The notes beneath the pieces are model-generated. The model had not been told where the DNA came from, made no database searches, and was given only the letters and a program-made list of their open reading frames with translations. A program made the translations under genes and the position numbers. Of a stretch of DNA of 64,000 nucleotides, positions 47,172 through 57,815 are shown piece by piece; positions within the stretch are counted from its first letter, which is position 1; the number at the start of each line of letters is the position of its first letter. The DNA comes from Chlamydoabsidia padenii (Eukaryota > Mucoromycota > Mucoromycetes > Mucorales > Cunninghamellaceae), in contig JAIWND010000006.1 in NCBI GenBank assembly GCA_025330725.1, positions 1,054,001 through 1,118,000 of the forward strand, read 5' to 3'.

Positions 47172-48236
47172 CTAGTCCCACTTTTGGCTGAATGAAGGAC
47201 ACACGAAATTCATCGAACGCAAGATTATTGGACGACTGTATGGGGAAAAGGAAGCTCAATTGAATTGTATCATTGGGTGGAAGGCATTGAAGGAAAGTGT
47301 GGAACTCTTTGGAAAGGATTCAAAAGAAACAGTGTTGCAGCCTGATCTCAGCAATGGTGGTGACCCTGATGACTACTTCTCCAGTGTCCCCTATGGTAAG
47401 AGAACCCCTCTCCTCTCTTTAAAAGTGTATAAAGCTAACTTGATATTATATATAGAAAAGGGATTCAATATGCTTTATCATGTGGAAGGTGTGGTTGGTG
47501 GTCCCACTGTATTTGAACCTTTTGTAAAGTCCTATGTCCAACACTTTGCATCAAAATCTATCACCACGACTGACTGGAAAGACTACTTGTATGACTATAT
47601 GGAAAATGTACATGGACAATCCATGGTGGACAAGCTCAACACGATCGACTTTGACACTTGGATTCATGCTCCTGGTATGCCTCCTATCGAGCACCCGGAA
47701 AATCTGTTTGATACTTCTCTCGCCGAAGCTTGTTACTCTTTGGCTAATGCGTGGAATGATGCTCGGGAAGCATCAGACTTATCTCGCTTCTCTGCTAAAG
47801 ACATGGAAAACTTTACTACTGCTCAAAAATGTAAGTTTATAGCAACAACAACAACAACAGCAAAGCAAAGTCCACTCATATTCTTAACTATTCACTTGTA
47901 GCTGTCTTTTTGGAACGATTGTCCGACATGCCCAGTCTGCCTCAACAACTTCTCAAGGCCATGGATGAACTCTATCAATTGACGGCGGTACGAAACTCTG
48001 AAATACGATTCCGATGGCAATTGGTGTGTTTGAAGGCCAACTACCGACCCATTTACTCCCATGTGGTGGCTTTTATCACTGAACAGGGCCGCATGAAGTA
48101 CGTACGACCTCTTTATCGACAACTCAACTTGGCTTCCGACGGTGGCGCTGAACTTGCACAATCTACCTTTATCAAACACAAGGACTTTTACCATCCCATT
48201 GCTGGGCAACTCATTGCAAAGGATCTTGGATTATAG
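45840..48236 (+). CDS. Leukotriene-A4-hydrolase-like M1 aminopeptidase
   Basis: Zinc metallopeptidase of the M1 family, LTA4H/Lap2 branch: an aminopeptidase that in animals also hydrolyses the epoxide LTA4. Multi-exon. Family blocks: [19 protein letters not shown], the exopeptidase motif [17 protein letters not shown], the zinc site [10 protein letters not shown] (HExxH) with the third ligand Glu in [12 protein letters not shown], then [22 protein letters not shown] block and the ARM-type C-terminal domain ending [15 protein letters not shown] and KDLGL. All catalytic residues are kept. The first intron begins GCAAGT (donor at 46047), a GC-AG intron. Another intron carries a run of 48 T. In yeast the orthologue is Lap2 and is cytosolic/nuclear. 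No targeting signal is seen. Confidence 0.96.
47121..47168. repeat. 48-base poly-T run inside an intron
   Basis: Lies in the intron between WVKHQ and SHFWLNEGH exons of the LTA4H-like gene, just before the acceptor AATCTAG, thus acting as an extreme polypyrimidine tract. Confidence 0.92.
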
Positions 48237-48987
48237 AATATAGTTGTTTTAGTCTAGTTGAATTGATAAACAAATAAAGAATGGTTTATTTTGATGAAAT
48301 ATGATGGCAAAAATGCAGCGACGTGCGGGATTTTAATTGGCTTTATAGGTTTGGTTTATTAACTGACAAAGAGTCTGAGGCACTTGGCTTACTAAATAAA
48401 CTTTATAAGGGGTAACATTGAAAAGAATTATAACCACTTTAATTATTAGCATCGTTTGACAGTTGACAAAGTAGTGGCATTTGCAGATCTGACGACCAAC
48501 AACGACTTTTTTTAACTTTCAAACACCGCCTCTCTCCTTGTGGTGCTTGGCTTACCTCACTTGAGGGAAAGATGTTAAAGACCTAATGGTACCAAATACA
48601 TCAGTTTCAAAAGCACAAGTTTTTTTTTGTATCCTTTGATTCTTTCCTCAGAATCTACTTTAACACGCTCCAACCCTTAGTAAGATAATGAATGCATGCA
48701 CGATCCCTTCTTTCTGCCTACAAGCAAAATTTAAGTTCCAGCTGTCATTTTTTTTTTTTGACTCTTATGAAAAGGCCAACGGATTCACCCTTGATAAGTG
48801 ACATTTGCATAACGTGGGGGGAGGGGAGCAAAAAAAAAAAAAAAAAAAAAAAAAAGTTTATATGCATGCGGGCTGTTCCATAAAAACGAACCGAATATTT
48901 CAAATCCCGCCCATTTCAATCAGCGGATAAATTTCACGTTGAGTCAGCGCCTTTCTTTCCTCTCTCTTTTTGTTTATTTGGCCCACA
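48237..48987. promoter_or_regulatory. LTA4H/PEX16 intergenic region
   Basis: Holds a GCGGGATTTTAA copy (48325-48336), the segment resembling 3.08 kb (48431-48466), an A-run (about 48831-48855) and an exact TTCAAATCCCGCC (48899-48911) 79-89 bp before the PEX16 start. Confidence 0.5.
48899..48910 (+). promoter_or_regulatory. Recurrent motif TTCAAATCCCGC upstream of PEX16
   Basis: Exact copy, 78 bp before the start codon. Confidence 0.6.
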
Positions 48988-50347
48988 ATGGATTACCTTG
49001 ATCGATATGAAAACTTTCTTATAAAGAATGCTGCACAAATCACAACCTTTGAATCTTCTTTAAGGTCTCTTACTTATATTTTACCAGGTAAGGCACTTTT
49101 TGTGACCACAAGTGACAATAATGGGGAATTCCCAACTAACTCTTCTTCTTTTTTTTTTTTCGTAGGTCGATTCCATGATGCCGAGTTTGCGTCTCAAGCC
49201 GGTAAGTACAAGTTGGTGATATATGGAATTAACAATTAACATATGGTTTGTCTTTATATATAATAGTGTACGCGGCGTTAAATCTTATTGGTGTTTATCA
49301 TACTTCCCTGTTGCGAAGAGCAGCACAACAAAAAGCCAAAGAACTAAGTCAACCAGAACTAGCACAAGACTCGGCATTCAACAAATATATCTTATTTTGG
49401 AAACAGCATAGTCGGTGGAACAAGTCGGCAACAACCTTCCTTACTATTCTTGCTTATTCTCAAGTATTGATTGAAATGGGTGTCCGCAAAAAGTGGGGAA
49501 CCCGTGCACAGTGGAAAATGATTGCGATCTTGGAAGGTGTCAAGTAAAGATAAACTGGATTGGAATCAAACCAACGAATCACTAACAGTATGAATGATTT
49601 AGGGTATTCTTACGATTGGGCTTACTCAAAACCACGGAGGATCGAATGACATTATCACCAACTCACTTGCAACGCGATGTAGATCCTGCCACCTTGGAAT
49701 CCAAAGCAGGTAAAACAGGACGACATCATCAACAACAACGTCATGGGGAACGTACAGGAAACGAATGGACGAGCATAAATGATTCTTTCTCTTTGGATCG
49801 ACGGGATACATTTGATGATATTGATGCCTTTTTAATGTCAAAGGTTCTGACTCCTGAAAAACTTCGGCAACCACCACAAATGGCACATGTACTCTCGAAA
49901 ATGGGCAATCTGGGTGAACTATTATATATCCTTCGACCTTTGATTTATGGTAAAAACTAGTAAATTTTATTTCAAATCAACTTGGGCTGACTCTTTTTAT
50001 TAGTCTTATGTATTCTTAAATATGGACAAAAGTCTTGGAAACCTTGGTTATATTCTCTATTGACTGAACTCGGCTCTCAAATGGCATTGCGAAAGGCATT
50101 TACTTTGGACGATAATAGTAGACACAACAACATGATGCCATTGGAGAAACAAGAAATGTCAAGACGTACTCAACAAATCTGGTTTAACCTTGTCCGTGGT
50201 GCCTTTTATACTCATATCACAAGACCTTACCTAGAACAATACTGTAATCGCTTGGAATCAAAACCTATTCTTCATCTCGCTGCTGGTGTCTTGCGTGATT
50301 ACTTACCTTTATGGCAAAATATATACTTTTACACATCTTCATCCTAG
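48988..50347 (+). CDS. PEX16: Peroxisomal membrane biogenesis protein PEX16
   Basis: PEX16 inserts early peroxisomal membrane proteins, working with PEX3 and PEX19. Six exons can be followed from MDYLDRYENFLIKNAAQITT. Features match the family: N-terminal YENFLIKNAAQI, ESSLRSLTYILPGRF, a Leu/Val-rich segment ATTFLTILAYSQVLIEM, WKMIAILEGVKVFLRL, GELLYILRPLIYVLCILKYG (probable membrane segment) and a C-terminal region LRDYLPLWQNIYFYT. A hydrophilic insert rich in His/Gln (HHQQQRHGER) sits in the middle. S. cerevisiae lacks PEX16, so its presence fits an early-diverging or filamentous fungus. The recurrent promoter motif is about 79 bp upstream. Confidence 0.95.
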
Positions 50348-50599
50348 TCTTATTTTCCCTCATTACGTTATAAATAAATAAAATGTGTTTGGCTTGTATT
50401 CTTGTATCGGTATGTAAATTCATGCAAACCCCCCCCTCCCCCGATTCCCCATTAATCTTATATATCGACATGGTTGTACTTTTAAAAAGTAATATCTCAT
50501 TTGATATGTATGTATGTGCGTAAAAGTAGTGATTGTAAACTTGGCACCCCGTAAGATAGGAAAGGCTACTTACTTCATTGGGTACCTTCCTGTCAAAAT

Positions 50600-50610
50600 C
50601 GGGATTTGAA
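50600..50610 (-). promoter_or_regulatory. Recurrent 11-mer upstream of NSA2
   Basis: Exact copy on the opposite strand, 149 bp before the ATG-only exon. Confidence 0.55.
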
Positions 50611-50758
50611 TTTAAAGGGTTTTCTTCATTTCTCATTTTAATTGGTCCTCATGTGGCTTATTTTTGTCGCAACCCATTTTTATCTTCCTCTTTTTTTTTT
50701 TTTTTTTTTTTCTAGTTTCTCCTCCTCTTCCTTCCTTTATTTTACCCTTTATCTGAAG

Positions 50759-51758
50759 ATGGTAAGATCTCTACCTTGATAAGCAGAACACTCATATAAA
50801 TGTTTAGTTACATCTTGTAACTATATTCTGGAACTTTGTACTAACACTCCTTCTTTTGTCTTTTTATTGATTTTAGCCCCAAAACGAGCATATTGAAGAA
50901 CACATCAAGCGACATGGTCGTCGTTTCGATCACGAAGAACGAAAGTAAGTATCTTGATGCAGTTAAAGAAGTCTAGGAAAAGATCAAACATACTAATCAT
51001 ATTTTCTCTCCTTTTTTTTTTTTTATTATATGAACGATCTATAAAGGCGTAAACGGGAAGCACGTATGGCACACAAGAACTCTCAATTTGCTCAAAAGGT
51101 ACATGGTCTCCGTGCTAAACTTCACAACAAGAAACGACATGCAGAAAAGATTCAAATGAAGAAGACGATCAAGCAACATGAAGAAAAGAATGCCAAGCAG
51201 AAATCGGCGGATGCTATCCCTGAAGGTGCGGTACCTACCTACTTGTTGGATCGTGAAGGTGAAGATCGTGCCAAGGTCTTGTCAAACATGGTCAAGCAAA
51301 AACGCAAGGAAAAGGCTGGTAAATGGGCGGTACCTCTCCCTGCGGTGCGTGGGATGGCTGAAGACGAAATGTTCAAGGTGGTCAAGTCTGGTAAAAACAA
51401 GACCAAGTCCTGGAAACGTATGGTCACTAAAGCTACCTTTGTCGGTGATGGCTTCACTCGTAAACCTCCAAAGTATGAACGCTTTGTTCGTCCTATGGGT
51501 CTCCGATTCAAGAAGGCTCATGTCACTCACCCTGAACTCAAGGCTACCTTCCAACTACCCATCATTGGTGTCAAGAAGAATCCTCAATCGCCTCTTTATA
51601 CACAACTCGGTGTCATCACTAAAGGTACCGTGCTCGAAGTCAATGTGTCTGAACTTGGTTTGGTCACAACTGGTGGTAAGGTCGTCTGGGGTAAATATGC
51701 TCAAGTAACAAACAATCCCGAAAATGATGGTTGTATCAATGCCGTCCTCTTGGTCTAG
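50759..51758 (+). CDS. NSA2: Ribosome biogenesis protein NSA2 (TINP1)
   Basis: Nucleolar factor of the pre-60S particle, needed for 27S pre-rRNA processing. Exons 50759-50761 (the ATG alone), 50877-50944 and 51047-51758; 783 nt, 260 aa, nearly the yeast length. After the splice the protein reads [17 protein letters not shown], then basic [65 protein letters not shown] and the highly conserved [18 protein letters not shown] and [20 protein letters not shown]. The end GCINAVLLV is the family ending. The start codon is an exon by itself; the GTAAGA donor follows the ATG directly. An exact CGGGATTTGAA is 149 bp upstream. Confidence 0.97.
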
Positions 51759-52272
51759 TTTTAATTTATCCTCATCCATACATATCTTGTCCTCCTAACT
51801 CACCCTTCCCTTTGTACTGTATTATGCTTTTATTTTTGTCATTACTTCTTCCTTTACCCCACATATCATCAATCCACATCCACACACACAAAAAAAAAAC
51901 ATGTCTTCTTATTAGTTTATTACTACCTTTTATGTATATATACATATCTATCATTTACTTCATCTTCATCAATAAATAAAAATATCACTTTATGTGTTTG
52001 GAATATCTTTTATAGAGCCTTTGGATGCATAATGGATTGTATCAAGGTAGTTTATTTGTGTAAAAGTAGTATATTTTATATACAAAACCAAGTCTAATTC
52101 TAAAGCAAACAGGGATCAAATAAAGAGAAGGGGTGAGAGTAATAATGTACATTGTGGCAATAAAAAAAAAAAGTGTTGGGGAATAAAAAAAAAAAAAAAA
52201 AAAGAAACTATTTGTATATACTAATAATATGATGGGGGAAGTTACATGATGCTAATGCTAATGCTAATGTTA
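51759..52272. other. Convergent 3' intergenic region
   Basis: AT-rich gap between NSA2 and the second PPR gene, with AATAAA near 51972 and two A-runs (about 52162-52173 and 52186-52203). No coding evidence. Confidence 0.5.
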
Positions 52273-55062
52273 TTACTGTTGTGATTGTTTTCGATGTTGT
52301 TGTCTAGGTGTTTTGCTGGCACAAGTCGATGATGATGATGATATTGAAAAAGGATCCAGTCCATAAGTGACAAACCGTTTCGCCAACACCGGATCCAACA
52401 ACAAGGTTTCAGTCTTCTTGATTTCCAGTACCCAGGCATTGACGCGATTTGATTTATTCTGCACCAAAAGATCCAACACCAAAGTATACCATTTCGTCGG
52501 TGCTATTGTCCATCCGAGATCTTGACAGGCCACTGCCATCGCTGCCTTTGCCTTGACCAACCGTCCTTTCCGAGCCCAAGCAGCCACCAATTGTTCATAT
52601 ACCGCGATCGGCGGTCGCCAGCCCCGAGATCGCATGTGGTCAAAGATGTGTTGTGCCATATATGTATGATGATTCTTGGTCAATTGATCCAATAAAAGCT
52701 TGTAAGTCATCCCGTCCGCCAAGATAGGTTCGTCCGGTGAAGCAGTTGGAAAGAGATGAAGACGTTTGTTGGATAAAAACACTTTGGCCGCTTCCATAGC
52801 ATTATCGCCCAAGTCACCATTATTGTTGTCGTTGCCATAAAGTAAAATCCTCGTCAGTTTGAGATTGTTCAACCAGATATGATCATGATGTGTTGCTTGA
52901 GGATCATTCATCAGAGTCGTAAACATTTCATCTTCCATCTCCCCGTCTTCTTGATACACATCCAGTAAAGTCCGTAGAGTAGTCGCATTCGATTGTACAC
53001 CCACCAAAGCCATGTGTCGTAAAATATCCAGGATTCGATTCGCCACCGGTTCTTCGCCCCCTTGTTTCCGGAACTCGACTTGTTCTTGTCCAACAATACG
53101 CATCAAGAGATTAAAGTCCACCACGTCCACCACATCTGATTGCTCCACTTCTTCTGGTCTATCGCCACCATCATGATCGTGATCTTGATCTGCTGTTATA
53201 GAAGATGGGGTAAGTGCTTGTGGTTGTTGTTGTTGTTGATGAGCCAAATGATCGAATACCGCCTTTGCTGAAGTAAGTTCCCCCTTTTTAACATAAGTCG
53301 CCATCAACGAGGTCAAAGAGTGATGAGGCAGGTTAGGAAAACCGACCTGGCGTTGTAAAGTCACCACTGATTGGAAGAGATCCGCATCACCTGTTTGAGC
53401 ACAAAGAGAATACACAAGATGGAAGAGCCGTTTGGTATGTTCAGCTTGACCATCAGATACCAAGAGACGAGTTGCTTGAGAGAGGACATCTTGATAAACG
53501 ACAAGAGCATGGTCATATTGTTTGGTTCGAATCAGAGATTGGAGAATATGGGTATAAGCACGAAGTTCCAGAGAAGAGGGATAATGTGTGGTGAAACGTT
53601 GATAAAGACGATACATATCCACGTGGTATTTGGACTTGGCAGCAGTAAGTAAAATCGATCGTGTTTTATTCTTGTCGTATACAATTTGAGCCATGGTACT
53701 GGTGTTGTCGAGTGCTGGTAATGAATCCAAATGAAAGTAGAGGTCAAAGGCATATCGTAACCTGTTTTTCGTCAAGTAGTAGGCTCCCAGTCGATTGGCC
53801 ATCACTTTAATTCCCTTTTCGTGCCCAAATTCCAATGCGTCTTCCAGCAGTTGACGAAGAGTCGATGATTGATTTGTTGCTATACATCGATCCACCAGCC
53901 TGATTAAACCCACTGCCGATTGTTGTTGTTGTGTTGATGATAGTTCCTTCTTGTTGTTGTATAGCCCACATTGTTGTCGATAAAACTGTCGAGCATCATA
54001 ATACCGATCATTACAAGCTGCTTGTTGTATCAACTTTTCCAATCCATAACTAACCACGCCCACCGCATATTGATACGGATCGCCTGCCGATGCTGTTTTC
54101 CAAAAATCTAATACTTGTGCCATTTTTTCATTCTTTGATAGATCAGTGTGTGTGGTTAACCAAGATGATGCTGTTAACAAATCCCCTTGAGCCAAGTATC
54201 CTTGCATCATATACCCCACCATCAGATCGGATGTTGCTGTGTTGTTGTTGGTCGCCGCCAATGTCTTGACTTGATTCCAGTACTGTAGAGCCAAAACCAT
54301 AGGTGATTGATCTTTTATACTTTGATGTCCACATGTTGTTAGAGTCGCAATTAGATATTCGTACGCCTGTAAAGAAGGAGTTGCTAATGGTGAGGTTGTT
54401 GTGACCCAGTCTATCAGATCGACAGCTGCTTCGGCTCTATTGTGGGTTTTATAGGTGGACAGGAGAGCCTCGACGTGGACCATGCTGAATTGATTTGGTG
54501 TATATTTCTGGATATCTTCTAATACATGTTGAGCATTAATGATGAGCAAGTTTAAAGCAGGTTCGTTCAAAGAAGGTCGCAAAGCTTTATATAACGCCAT
54601 GAGTTGATGACTATCGATTTGATTCCACACCAATGGATCGTGGCGAATGGATTCGTATAATGTTGATAGCTTTTTTCTGTGGTTTCGTCGTCGAATGGTG
54701 TGTGTTGTAGAAGACGATGAAGAGCCAGGTGAAGACGGAGATCGTGACAGCAAAGAGATCAATTTTTCCACCCGTGAATCCTTTGGTGTGGCCATAATAT
54801 GTACGTGTCGCTGCTGAGGTAATGGTGAAGATCCAAGTGTTGATAACCGTTGGCGTTGTTGTAGAGGACTCCATCGGTATTGAATCCCAGTGGTGCAACC
54901 AATCGTAGAGTCTGCGACAAGAAGGGTTGGTGTGGTGTGTTGTAAATGGAGAGGACGCCTGCCTAGTAAACAAGTACGACAAACCAGTTGTGTGGATTTA
55001 ATCCGATAATGCCATGATCGTAGTTGTACTCCTTGTTGTTGGAGTAGCAATGGAAAAGACAT
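52273..55062 (-). CDS. Large PPR-repeat protein, mitochondrial
   Basis: Single-exon gene. The open frame extends 5' to 55236, but the Met at 55062 gives MSFPLLLQQQGVQLRSWHYR, a typical basic mitochondrial presequence, so I use it: 929 aa. Repeats are degenerate helical hairpins, for example AYTHILQSLIRTKQYDHAL, LTSLMATYVKKGELTSA and TYKLLLDQLTKNHHTYMAQ, closer to each end of the protein than in the middle. A Gln-rich plus Asp/Glu-rich linker separates two repeat blocks. Expected role is binding of mitochondrial RNA. It shares the general plan of the 21.2-23.6 kb PPR gene but I see no close similarity, so this is probably not a tandem copy. Confidence 0.82.
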   Translation of the reverse strand: MSFPLLLQQQGVQLRSWHYRIKSTQLVCRTCLLGRRPLHLQHTTPTLLVADSTIGCTTGIQYRWSPLQQRQRLSTLGSSPLPQQRHVHIMATPKDSRVEKLISLLSRSPSSPGSSSSSTTHTIRRRNHRKKLSTLYESIRHDPLVWNQIDSHQLMALYKALRPSLNEPALNLLIINAQHVLEDIQKYTPNQFSMVHVEALLSTYKTHNRAEAAVDLIDWVTTTSPLATPSLQAYEYLIATLTTCGHQSIKDQSPMVLALQYWNQVKTLAATNNNTATSDLMVGYMMQGYLAQGDLLTASSWLTTHTDLSKNEKMAQVLDFWKTASAGDPYQYAVGVVSYGLEKLIQQAACNDRYYDARQFYRQQCGLYNNKKELSSTQQQQSAVGLIRLVDRCIATNQSSTLRQLLEDALEFGHEKGIKVMANRLGAYYLTKNRLRYAFDLYFHLDSLPALDNTSTMAQIVYDKNKTRSILLTAAKSKYHVDMYRLYQRFTTHYPSSLELRAYTHILQSLIRTKQYDHALVVYQDVLSQATRLLVSDGQAEHTKRLFHLVYSLCAQTGDADLFQSVVTLQRQVGFPNLPHHSLTSLMATYVKKGELTSAKAVFDHLAHQQQQQPQALTPSSITADQDHDHDGGDRPEEVEQSDVVDVVDFNLLMRIVGQEQVEFRKQGGEEPVANRILDILRHMALVGVQSNATTLRTLLDVYQEDGEMEDEMFTTLMNDPQATHHDHIWLNNLKLTRILLYGNDNNNGDLGDNAMEAAKVFLSNKRLHLFPTASPDEPILADGMTYKLLLDQLTKNHHTYMAQHIFDHMRSRGWRPPIAVYEQLVAAWARKGRLVKAKAAMAVACQDLGWTIAPTKWYTLVLDLLVQNKSNRVNAWVLEIKKTETLLLDPVLAKRFVTYGLDPFSISSSSSTCASKTPRQQHRKQSQQ

Positions 55063-55632
55063 GTAATAGGAGTCGTGAATTAGAAGTGGAGAAGTAAAGA
55101 AGAAAGAAAAGAGACTTTTTTTATTTTTCTTTTTTTCTTTGTTTGTTTTGATTTTCCCAACCAACCGCCCAGCCCAGCCTGGCAGCCTGCGAGCACACAA
55201 ATTTTTTTGAAGCGGCATTTGAAATGCCCACATCAAATTTTAAAGTGAACTCTAAAAAAGGGGGGATGGGGATAAAGGAACGATCTCAAATCGCTTTTCG
55301 TTGTTAGTATAAGTAAACGTGGGCACGGACAATCATGAACCATAAAACCTGTTCATAAAGTCTCCCTATTTGAATTTTTCAAATTATCTATCCAAAAATC
55401 CAAATCAAGAAAGAGAGGAGAGAGACATGCCCTTGCATACATAATGTTCAGCATATTAAACCATGTCTGTTAACATGGGGAACCCGGAAAGAAGACTCCG
55501 AGGGAAAAGGGGTAAAAACCATAATGAGATAAAAGACATGTTTTATTTATTTAAAAAGAATAACTATATACCTATACATTCTATACAAGCTATAAACAAT
55601 ATAAAATGATCCATTCTAACTATTAATTTTCC
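55063..55632. other. Intergenic region between PPR and TMEM115-like genes
   Basis: 570 bp, no coding evidence. GCGGCATTTGAAATGCC near 55212-55228 is a weak, partly palindromic relative of the recurrent motif. Confidence 0.4.
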
Positions 55633-56970
55633 CTATTGGGTGTCGTCCTTGGCCATACTAGCTGATTGTTGCTTTTCCGTCGAGTCACTGGTGTTGATAA
55701 CCTTCGAACTGATGTTTACTGATTCAATATTGCTGGTACTGGTGTTACTGCCGATAATGGTGGCAGAAGATGAAGGTTGTGGTGATACTGAGGAAGAAGA
55801 TCCAATGTTGATGGTAGATGGTTTCGATAATCGTTGATCCAAAGCCTTCAAAGCCAATGCCCGTCTTCGTTCAGCTTCCGCCCGCGCACTTCCTGGTGTT
55901 TGGTGTTCCATATCATACATAGTAGATCGTTGGTGATTGACAATAGATGGAAGTATGTTGAATTTGACAAATAGATGGTGGACAAAGTTGGATAAGAATC
56001 CAATGACAGGGCTATAGAGAGAGAGAGAGAGAGAGAGAGTTGTTAGTAACACAAGTGAGATCAATAAAAGGATCTTTACCGAAGGAAGGGAGGGAAAAAA
56101 GTCACGAGGGCAAAAGCTTCTGTACGATCACCACGAGAACCATTTTCATGATGCTGGAAGAAGCGAAGATAGACCCAACCAATGACCCAACCAATATTGA
56201 CCAGATTATAAAACACGATGGCTTTAAAGAGAATCAAGCATATGATACTGGTAATAGTTGCCACACCTAATAGATCCTTTACCCGAATAGCCAATCGCCC
56301 ACCTATCAGAGACAAGCGATGTTCAGGTATTAATAACTTGAATGCCACCAAGAATCCAGAGAAAACACCGGCCATCCCATTTATTTGGACATAGTAAAGG
56401 TAAATCTCGTCCCCGTCACTAAGATAATAGGATAGCATCACACCGGCCCATGTTACAATGTTTGAAAGAATCCCAGTAATAAGGATATACCGGAGGAGTT
56501 CGCGACTTCCCCAGGCACGTTCCAAGTATTTCCCACAAAAGAGTAAGACGACCATAGATGAGATAAACTAGAAAAGAAGGTCAAGTAATGTGTTAATCAT
56601 CAAGGTGTTGTTTCCTCCTCCTCCCTTCTTTTTTTTTTTTTTGCTTGTTTACTTACTGCCAACAGAGTGTTTTCAAAGAAGATACTGGTGACAATCGTCC
56701 ATGGTGCCTGCAAGATACTAATAACAGTGATGATAATAAAGGAGAAAAAAGTTAATTTCAATCCATCCCCTTCTTCTTCGTCGAATCTTACCTTCCTGGA
56801 ATGAGACCAAGATAGGAACAATGAGCATACACAAGAGGGGTATCAGGTTCCAGTTGTTGTTGGTGATAGATATAAAAAGATCCCATTCCAGAGATCAGCA
56901 AGACGTTGATCAATAGCGTTTTGGTCAAGGTGGGAATGTTGGCCACGACTGAATTAATGTATGGCGCCAT
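55633..56970 (-). CDS. TMEM115/DUF1751 rhomboid-like Golgi membrane protein
   Basis: Polytopic membrane protein of the rhomboid-like pseudoprotease group; animal TMEM115 acts in Golgi retrograde transport. Minus strand, about four exons, starting MAPYINSVVANIPTLTKT. Family blocks: a first TM (LLINVLLISGMG), LVYAHCSYLGLIPG, APWTIVTSIFFENTLLA, then VVLLFCGKYLERAWGSRELLRY (the hallmark GKYLExxWGSxELL), a loop with QINGMAGVFSGFLVAFK, further TMs (LLGVATITSIICLILFK, LVNIGWVIGWVYLRFF) and a Ser-rich cytosolic tail ending KDDTQ. No rhomboid Ser/His catalytic pair is seen. The tail contains an alanine/arginine-rich helix (AEAERRRALALKAL). Confidence 0.88.
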
Positions 56971-57815
56971 TGTTCAAAAGGAAGAACGAGTGGAGTGGGT
57001 TGGAGTGGTGGTGGTGGTGGTGGTGGTGGTGGTGGTGGTGATGGTGGTGTTAATATGCTTGTTGAATAAAAAAGATGATGATGAATTATCAAAAAAGTGA
57101 TAGACGGAGAAAAGAGAGCTGGAAAAAAAAAAGAAAAATCTCTAGCTTTCAAAGCGGGAAATGAAAAAGAATGTTTTTAAATCCCCGATTTCTTTTATCC
57201 AAGCATATGCTTTAAATCCAGGGGTAATGGAAAACATGACAGGTCAAGGAAACCAAGCCGACCAGCCGAGTACAAGTGATGTTATCCATTGTATCACGTT
57301 TATTTCTGCTCTTGTTACTTCCAGTATTCCCCAAGATTGGATAGGATCATCTCCATATCGTCTTTTTGTAAATGGAACTAAATTTTAAAATAAAAAGGGG
57401 GAGGGGAAGGAGAAGGACACACATACATGAATAACGTGATCATCATCAAAAAGGAAACCCATTTAAAGTGATATCCGATTTGTCTAAAAGTCTACATCAC
57501 AGGAGCTCATGATAATAAGGAGAATGACAAAAAAACAGGGTAAAAAAAGTTTTTAGTGTCACTTTTTTTTATGCACTAAGTTTGTCATTCAATTTTTTTT
57601 ATGCTTTAGCGTCGTTTCCTGTCCCTCCCCTCCCCCCAAAAAAAAGCCTTCTATCTCCTTATTTAAACTGGTGATTTAAGGTCTCTCTTTTCTCTTTCTT
57701 TTTTTTCTTCTTTTCCTCTTCTTCTTTTCTCTTTCTCGTTCTTTTTCCGTTTGTGTATGTCACCCAGTGTAATCCGTACTTTATTGTAATACTTTATTGT
57801 CTTTTAGCATCACCA
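56971..57815. promoter_or_regulatory. Divergent TMEM115/CYC8 intergenic region
   Basis: 845 bp. Contains GGT/GTG triplet repeats (about 57006-57048), a degenerate motif copy TTTAAATCCCCGA (57177-57189) and a long C/T-rich tract (about 57680-57760) before the CYC8 start. Short frames only. Confidence 0.45.

Noticed and set aside
51178..51708. 176-codon frame overlapping NSA2
   Set aside because: Shifted frame of the highly conserved NSA2 coding sequence.
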